From CAYGLV01 sp964351025 (GTDB taxonomy: Bacteria; Actinomycetota; Thermoleophilia; Gaiellales; Gaiellaceae): a DNA stretch of 64,000 nt. Location: the NCBI GenBank assembly GCA_964351025.1, contig CAYGLV010000007.1, forward strand, positions 1-64,000. The letters run 5' to 3'. Shown here one piece after another: positions 59,826 to 64,000 of this stretch. How positions within the stretch are numbered: the first letter of the stretch is position 1; every line of letters begins with the position of its first letter. The notes beneath the pieces were generated by a model. The model made no database searches, was not told where the DNA came from, and saw only the letters and a list, made by a program, of their open reading frames with translations. The position numbers were made by a program, and so were the translations under genes.

Positions 59826-60539
59826 GTGAATGCCCCGACGTACCGGTACCTGCTCGCGCTCGCGACGGGACTCGTGCTGCTCGCCGCGACACCGGCGGGC
59901 GCGACTCCGGCGAGCATGGGGCCGACCCAGGAGCTGGTGATCCTGCTCCGAGCGCACAGCGCGTATGTGGCACCCAGTGCGCGGTCGGCTCCGGTGGGAT
60001 CCGTGCGCGCACGGCGACCCCTCACGGGTGAGCGAACCGTCCTGCCCGTCATCGCGCGGCGAACCGGGGCCGACGGGCTCGAGTGGCTTCGTGTCAGGCT
60101 CCCCGGGCGGCCGAACGGGCTCACGGGCTGGATCCGCAAGCGCGCGACGACAGCTGCGTCGACGCCCTGGCACGTCGTCGTCTCGGTCTCCACGAGACAG
60201 GTGCACGCCTACCGCAACGGTCGCCGCGTCGCAACCTTCAAGGCGATCGTGGGCAAGCCCTCGACGCCCACGCCTCAGGGTGAGTCGTTTGTCGAAGAGG
60301 TCGTCCGGCTGCCCGCCGGCGCCGCGGGAGCGCCGTTCGCGCTCGCCTTGAGCTCCCGCTCGGACGTCTTCCAGGAGTTCGCCGGCGGGCCGGGCCAGAC
60401 CGCACTCCACGGCCTGGCCAACCTCGGCGGCGTGCTGGGCACCGCCGCCTCCAACGGCTGCGTGCGCCTGGACGCCGTTGCGATCCGCTGGCTCGCCGCG
60501 CGCGTCGGCGCCGGCGTGCCGGTGACCGTCACAGGCTAA
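59826..60539 (+). CDS. secreted L,D-transpeptidase (YkuD)
   Basis: The 237-residue precursor has a signal peptide (LLALATGLVLLAATPAGA), an SH3-like segment (VLPVIARRTGADGLEWLRVR) and the YkuD domain. The active-site motif is HGLANLGGVLG followed by SNGCVRL with the catalytic Cys. It would form 3-3 crosslinks in peptidoglycan or attach proteins to it. GTG start; the preceding hairpin separates it from the ice-binding gene. Confidence 0.9.
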   Translation: MNAPTYRYLLALATGLVLLAATPAGATPASMGPTQELVILLRAHSAYVAPSARSAPVGSVRARRPLTGERTVLPVIARRTGADGLEWLRVRLPGRPNGLTGWIRKRATTAASTPWHVVVSVSTRQVHAYRNGRRVATFKAIVGKPSTPTPQGESFVEEVVRLPAGAAGAPFALALSSRSDVFQEFAGGPGQTALHGLANLGGVLGTAASNGCVRLDAVAIRWLAARVGAGVPVTVTG

Positions 60540-60540
60540 G

Positions 60541-60546
60541 TAGAAT
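60541..60546 (+). promoter_or_regulatory. -10 element for the NfeD gene
   Basis: TAGAAT, a near-consensus -10 hexamer, begins right after the transpeptidase stop and lies ten bases before the GTG of the NfeD gene. Confidence 0.45.
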
Positions 60547-60556
60547 TCCCAGGGCT

Positions 60557-61873
60557 GTGAACACGCGTCCCTCGCGTGGTCTGATGGCCTTCTTCGTCGC
60601 GACCCTCGCCGGCCTCGCGCTCGCAGGGGGGGCTGCGGCCGACGCCCCGCGAGTGCTCGCTGTCCAGTTCGAGAACGACGTCAATCCCGTCACCCAGGAC
60701 TTCATCACCGACGCCATCTCGCGCGGCGAGCGCGAGGAGGTCGCCGCGGTCGTGATCGTGATGGACACACCGGGTGGGCTCGGCTCCTCGATGCGCAAGA
60801 TCGTCAAGGCGATCCTCGCCGCGCAGGTGCCGGTGATCGTCTACGTCGCCCCCGGCGGCTCGAGCGCCGACTCTGCGGGCGCGGTGATCGCGATGGCCGC
60901 GGACGTCGTCGCCATGGCCCCGCAGACGAACATCGGCTCCTCCACGCCGATCTCGATCGGCGGCGAGGACATCTCGAAAGACCTGCGGCGGAAGATCGTG
61001 AACGACGCCGCGGCGTACATCCGGGAGCTGGCGATCGAGCACGGGCGCAACGGCGACGAGGCGGAGAAGATGGTGCGCGAAGCGTCCAACCTCGGCGCCC
61101 GCAAGGCGCTCGCCTTGAACGTCGCTGACATCGTCGCCCCCGACCTGCCAGCGCTGCTCGAACGGCTCGACGGCTACAAGACCACTCCGAAGGAGCTCGT
61201 GCTGCACACCGCCGGCGCCCAGATCGAAGAGGTCCGGATGTCGGGCTGGAAGCGGGTGCTCGACCTGCTCATCGACCCGAACATCATCGCGCTGATGCTC
61301 TCGATCGGGCTGATCGGGATCGTCGTCGAACTCTGGAACCCCGGGCTGATCTTCCCCGGCACCGTCGGTGCGATCTCGCTGATCGTCGGCCTCTACGGGC
61401 TCCAGGTACTGCCTGTGTCGGCCGCCGGGGTGCTGCTGATGCTGCTCGCCGCAGCCTTCTTCGTGATGGATCTCTTCCTGCCGAGCCACGGCGCGCTCAC
61501 CGCCGCCGGCGGCGTCACCTTCGTGATCGGCGCTCTGATGCTGTTCGACCCGGCCGGCCCCGCCTACCAGGTCTCGCTCACGACGGCGATCTCGATCGCG
61601 GGGGTGCTGACGCTGTTCATGGGCCTCGCGATGGCAAAGGCCGTTCAGGCACGGCGCCGGCCCGCCGAGGTCGGCGCCCACGTGCTCGTCGGCGCACACG
61701 GCCAGGTACGGAGCGGCGGCCTCGTCTTCGTCAAAGGAGAGCTCTGGCGCGCGCGGGCGCGCGACGGCCACGCCCTCACGGTCGGCGAGCACGTGGAGGT
61801 CGCGGGTCTCGCCGACGATCTCGGGCTGCTGGTCGTAGAATCCCCTCACCCCACGAAAGGATCCACGCCGTGA
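60557..61873 (+). CDS. NfeD-family membrane serine protease
   Basis: The 438-residue protein has a signal peptide and a ClpP-like protease domain (about 30-230: VVIVMDTPGGLGSSMRKIVK, then APGGSSADSAGAVIAMAAD with the probable nucleophile Ser, and TNIGSSTPI). Four to five membrane helices follow from 250, and a C-terminal OB-fold NfeD domain lies at about 375-430 (GAHGQVRSGGLVFVKGELW). Such proteases partner with slipins encoded next to them and work in membrane quality control. The GTG of the slipin gene overlaps its stop (GTGA). Confidence 0.9.
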   Translation: MNTRPSRGLMAFFVATLAGLALAGGAAADAPRVLAVQFENDVNPVTQDFITDAISRGEREEVAAVVIVMDTPGGLGSSMRKIVKAILAAQVPVIVYVAPGGSSADSAGAVIAMAADVVAMAPQTNIGSSTPISIGGEDISKDLRRKIVNDAAAYIRELAIEHGRNGDEAEKMVREASNLGARKALALNVADIVAPDLPALLERLDGYKTTPKELVLHTAGAQIEEVRMSGWKRVLDLLIDPNIIALMLSIGLIGIVVELWNPGLIFPGTVGAISLIVGLYGLQVLPVSAAGVLLMLLAAAFFVMDLFLPSHGALTAAGGVTFVIGALMLFDPAGPAYQVSLTTAISIAGVLTLFMGLAMAKAVQARRRPAEVGAHVLVGAHGQVRSGGLVFVKGELWRARARDGHALTVGEHVEVAGLADDLGLLVVESPHPTKGSTP

Positions 61874-62637
61874 CCGCCCTCATCGTTCTGGCAGCAATCG
61901 TCGTCATCGGGCTGCTCTTCCTCTCCGCTGCGATCAAGATCGCGCGCGAGTACGAGCGCGGCGTCATCTTCCGGCTCGGCCGCCTGCTCCCGGAGCCGAA
62001 GGGCCCCGGGCTCTTCATCCTGATCCCGATCGTCGACCGGATGGTGCGGGTCGACCTGCGCACGATCACGCTGAACGTGCCGCCTCAGGAAGTGATCACC
62101 AAGGACAACGTGCCGGTGCGCGTCAACGCCGTGGCCTACTTCCGGATCATCGAGCCGAAGAACGCGATCGTCCAGATCGAGAACTTCATGGTCGCCACCT
62201 CTCAGATCGCCCAGACCACGCTGCGCTCCGTGCTCGGCCAGCACATGCTCGACGAGCTGCTCGCCGAGCGCGACAAGATCAACGCCATCCTGCAGGCGAT
62301 CATCGACGAGGCGACCTCACCGTGGGGGATCAAGGTGTCGATCGTCGAGGTCAAGGACGTCGAGATCCCGACCGGCATGCAGCGCGCGATGGCCCGGCAG
62401 GCAGAGGCCGAGCGCGAGCGGCGCGCCAAGGTGATCGCGGCCGAGGGCGAGTTCCAGGCCTCGCAGCGGCTCGCCGACGCAGCCGACGTGATGGCGAAGT
62501 CGCCGATGGCCCTCCAGCTCCGCTATCTCCAGACGCTGCTCGAGATCGGTGCCACGAACGCGACGACGATCGTCTTCCCGGCGCCCATCGACATGCTGAC
62601 TGCCTTCATGGGCAAAGCGCAAGGAGGAAGCTCGTAG
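61870..62637 (+). CDS. SPFH-domain slipin (stomatin-like)
   Basis: A 255-residue stomatin/prohibitin family protein. It has one N-terminal membrane hairpin (LIVLAAIVVIGLLFLSAAI), then the SPFH domain (EYERGVIFRLGRLLPEPKGP, DVPVRVNAVAYFRI preceded by ITK). A long helical region is rich in Ala and Glu (MQRAMARQAEAERERRAKVI). It should oligomerise at membrane microdomains and be the partner or substrate of the NfeD protease. Converges with the MerR-like gene. Confidence 0.92.
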   Translation: MTALIVLAAIVVIGLLFLSAAIKIAREYERGVIFRLGRLLPEPKGPGLFILIPIVDRMVRVDLRTITLNVPPQEVITKDNVPVRVNAVAYFRIIEPKNAIVQIENFMVATSQIAQTTLRSVLGQHMLDELLAERDKINAILQAIIDEATSPWGIKVSIVEVKDVEIPTGMQRAMARQAEAERERRAKVIAAEGEFQASQRLADAADVMAKSPMALQLRYLQTLLEIGATNATTIVFPAPIDMLTAFMGKAQGGSS

Positions 62638-62653
62638 CCCGTCCGGGCGCGCG

Positions 62654-62968
62654 CTAACGGAAGGCGTTCGGCGCGGCCACGCGGCCGTGGAGCTCCTGGA
62701 ACCGCTTGGCCGCGTCGATCGCGGCCCCGAGGTTCAGGCCCTTGTCCTTGGCCTGCTTGATCAGCAGAACCGTCTCGAGGGCGTCGATGTCGTAGATCCT
62801 CTGCTTGCGCCCCTTTGTCGGAATCTGCGCCTTGTTCGTCCAGTAGTCGAGCTGCATCTTCGAGATGCCCGCGACCTGGCAGACCTGACCGAGATAGAGC
62901 TCGACCTTGGCCAGATGCTCGGCAAGGTTTATCGGTTCAAGAAGGTCGACCTGATTGCTGTAAGCCAT
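62654..62968 (-). CDS. small MerR-like DNA-binding regulator
   Basis: A 104-residue protein with a MerR-type helix-turn-helix and wing: LGQVCQVAGISKMQLDYWTN, then GRKQRIYDIDALETVLLIKQ. It ends with a short helix (LNLGAAIDAAKRFQELHG). No effector domain or metal cysteines follow. ATG 62968 has GAGGGG upstream; a longer frame to 63031 lacks homology. TATACC about 45 bases upstream is a plausible promoter. Similar short regulators occur in many actinomycetes; the target is unknown. Confidence 0.8.
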   Translation of the reverse strand: MAYSNQVDLLEPINLAEHLAKVELYLGQVCQVAGISKMQLDYWTNKAQIPTKGRKQRIYDIDALETVLLIKQAKDKGLNLGAAIDAAKRFQELHGRVAAPNAFR

Positions 62969-63044
62969 ATCGCCCCTCGTCAGGAAAGGGATCGTCCCGC
63001 CTGCTGCGAGAGGTATATCGCCCCGGTCCACCGATTGGAAGGTC

Positions 63045-63067
63045 CCCGCCGGAGAGTCGCCGGCGGG
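63045..63067 (-). terminator. hairpin downstream of gyrA
   Basis: CCCGCCGG and CCGGCGGG flank a seven-base loop, 13 bases past the gyrA stop. The following CCTTCC is only weakly T-rich. Confidence 0.5.
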
Positions 63068-63080
63068 AGCGGGCCGCGGG

Positions 63081-64000
63081 CTACTCCTCCGACTCGTCGC
63101 CCTCAGCGAGCGGCTCGAGCTCGTCCGCGCCAGGCTCGATGTCGCCGGCGCCCGGTTCGAGCGGGCTGCCGGGAACCTCCCCCTCGAGGAAGTCCTCGTC
63201 CTTGCGCTCCGACTCGACGACGGGGGCGAGGCTCGAGACGATCTCGTCCCCGCGCAGGCGCATCACGATCACACCCTGGGTCGCGCGCCCCGAGCGCTTG
63301 ATGTCGTCGGCCGACATCTTGATCATCGTGCCGCCAGTCGAGATCAGCATCACCTGATACCCGTCGCGGACGACGCGCGAGCCGGCCAGCTTCCCCTTCG
63401 CCTCCGTGAGCTGGACCGTCTTGACACCCAGCCCGCCGCGCCCCTTGGCCGGATACTCGGAGATGCGGGTGCGCTTGCCGTAGCCGTTCTCGGTCACGAC
63501 GAGCAGGTAGGCGTCGTCCTCGGCGATCTCCACGACGATCACCTCGTCGCCGGTGCGGAGGCGCATGCCCTGGACTCCGGACGCGGGCCGCCCCATCGAG
63601 CGCACATCCTTCTCGTGGAAGCGGATGGCCTGGCCGGCGCGCGACACCATCAGCACGTCGTCGTTGCCGTCGGAAAGACGGACGCCGACGAGCTCGTCCC
63701 CCTCGCGCAGCCTGATCGCGATGATCCCGTCCGCCTTCAGCGGCGTGTTGTACTCGAGGAACTCGGTCTTCTTGACAACACCCTTCCGGGTCGCGAAGAG
63801 CAGGTACTTCGTCTCCTTGAAGTCGCGCGTCGCGATCACGGCGCAGACGTTCTCGTCCTGGCGGAAGGGCAGCAGGTTGACGATCGCGCGCCCCTTCGAC
63901 TGGCGCGAGCCGAGCGGCAGCTCGTGCACCTTCAGCCGGTAGACCTTGCCGACGGAGGTGAAGAAGAGGATGAAGTCGTGCGTCGAGGCGACGAACAGGT
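63081..64000 (-). CDS. gyrA: DNA gyrase subunit A, C-terminal part (runs off window)
   Basis: The visible 306 residues are the C-terminal beta-pinwheel that wraps DNA. Repeated blades are seen: GRAIVNLLPF, TRKGVVKKTEF, VSRAGQAIRF, VTENGYGKRTRISEY and STGGTMIKMSADD. The gyrA-box equivalent is near SRQSKGRAIVNLLPF. The end is an acidic tail rich in Glu and Pro (EDFLEGEVPGSPLEPGAG). The 5' two thirds, with the catalytic tyrosine, lie beyond position 64000. Confidence 0.94.
   Translation of the reverse strand, partial: LFVASTHDFILFFTSVGKVYRLKVHELPLGSRQSKGRAIVNLLPFRQDENVCAVIATRDFKETKYLLFATRKGVVKKTEFLEYNTPLKADGIIAIRLREGDELVGVRLSDGNDDVLMVSRAGQAIRFHEKDVRSMGRPASGVQGMRLRTGDEVIVVEIAEDDAYLLVVTENGYGKRTRISEYPAKGRGGLGVKTVQLTEAKGKLAGSRVVRDGYQVMLISTGGTMIKMSADDIKRSGRATQGVIVMRLRGDEIVSSLAPVVESERKDEDFLEGEVPGSPLEPGAGDIEPGADELEPLAEGDESEE

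Overview
The window is GC-rich bacterial chromosome (apart from a few AT-richer patches near 3.0 kb and 42 kb) with dense, overlapping genes, many GTG and TTG starts, and a 100-base run of N at 36993-37092 that marks a scaffold gap. The gene content suggests an uncultured actinomycetote, most like the class Thermoleophilia (Gaiellales or Solirubrobacterales). Pointers are an EttA-type ABCF protein, a suf operon in the order sufC-sufB-sufD, a Thermus-like (A2-type) caa3 oxidase, an ANTAR regulator, an ECF42-type sigma gene beside YCII genes, a MrfA helicase and a PE-ligase-polymerase LigD. The taxonomic call is inference from gene content; no rRNA gene is present.

Left part (0-16.6 kb): ettA; a lone STAND-like ATPase with palindromes at its 5' end; divergent queF and a deoxyribosyltransferase-like gene; a translationally overlapped sufC-sufB-VOC-sufD operon; divergent tatA-tatC-amidohydrolase-TPR protein; a STAS protein and a cytochrome c lipoprotein; a small REP-type (RAYT) transposon with inverted repeats; then a membrane stress-like protein and the caa3 cytochrome oxidase genes ctaC-ctaD-ctaE on the minus strand.

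Envelope block (16.6-31 kb): tRNA-Lys; four overlapping genes for a diacetamido-uronic-acid type nucleotide sugar (WbpI, WbpA, WbpB and WbpD homologues, no aminotransferase); facing them, an operon running from a 42-residue membrane peptide through a YczE-like protein, rfbA, rfbC, rfbD and rfbB (dTDP-rhamnose) to a secreted SpoIID protein and a subtilase. An M23 peptidase, a ZIP transporter, two half-size TauE/SafE proteins and a DHA2 drug exporter follow.

Middle (31-46.6 kb): a 29-bp palindrome upstream of the exporter, a YbjQ remnant, a PLP decarboxylase, polX, a polyprenol-phosphate mannosyltransferase, a thioredoxin, a permease cut by the gap, thiL and thiD, and mrfA. Then comes an irregular stretch holding a tRNA-like sequence, a winged-helix protein, two YCII proteins, an ECF42 sigma gene that lacks region 2, and a ligD truncated at exactly the point where the sigma gene breaks off.

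Right part (46.6-64 kb): a fatty-acid operon led by an ECF sigma gene (sigma-fabZ-fabH-fabD-fabG-fabF), probably continuing through a HAD hydrolase and an arginase-like protein into accD-accA. It lies downstream of a large secreted amidase. Next are a LapA-domain protein, an ANTAR regulator, a structured leader ahead of an ice-binding (DUF3494) protein with a long Ala/Lys-rich tail, an L,D-transpeptidase, an NfeD-slipin pair, a MerR-like regulator and the 3' part of gyrA. A recurring theme is TAnnnT followed by exactly six bases and then the start codon (tatA, the ZIP gene, the 42-residue peptide, polX, the SnoaL gene, the ECF sigma gene), which predicts many leaderless transcripts.
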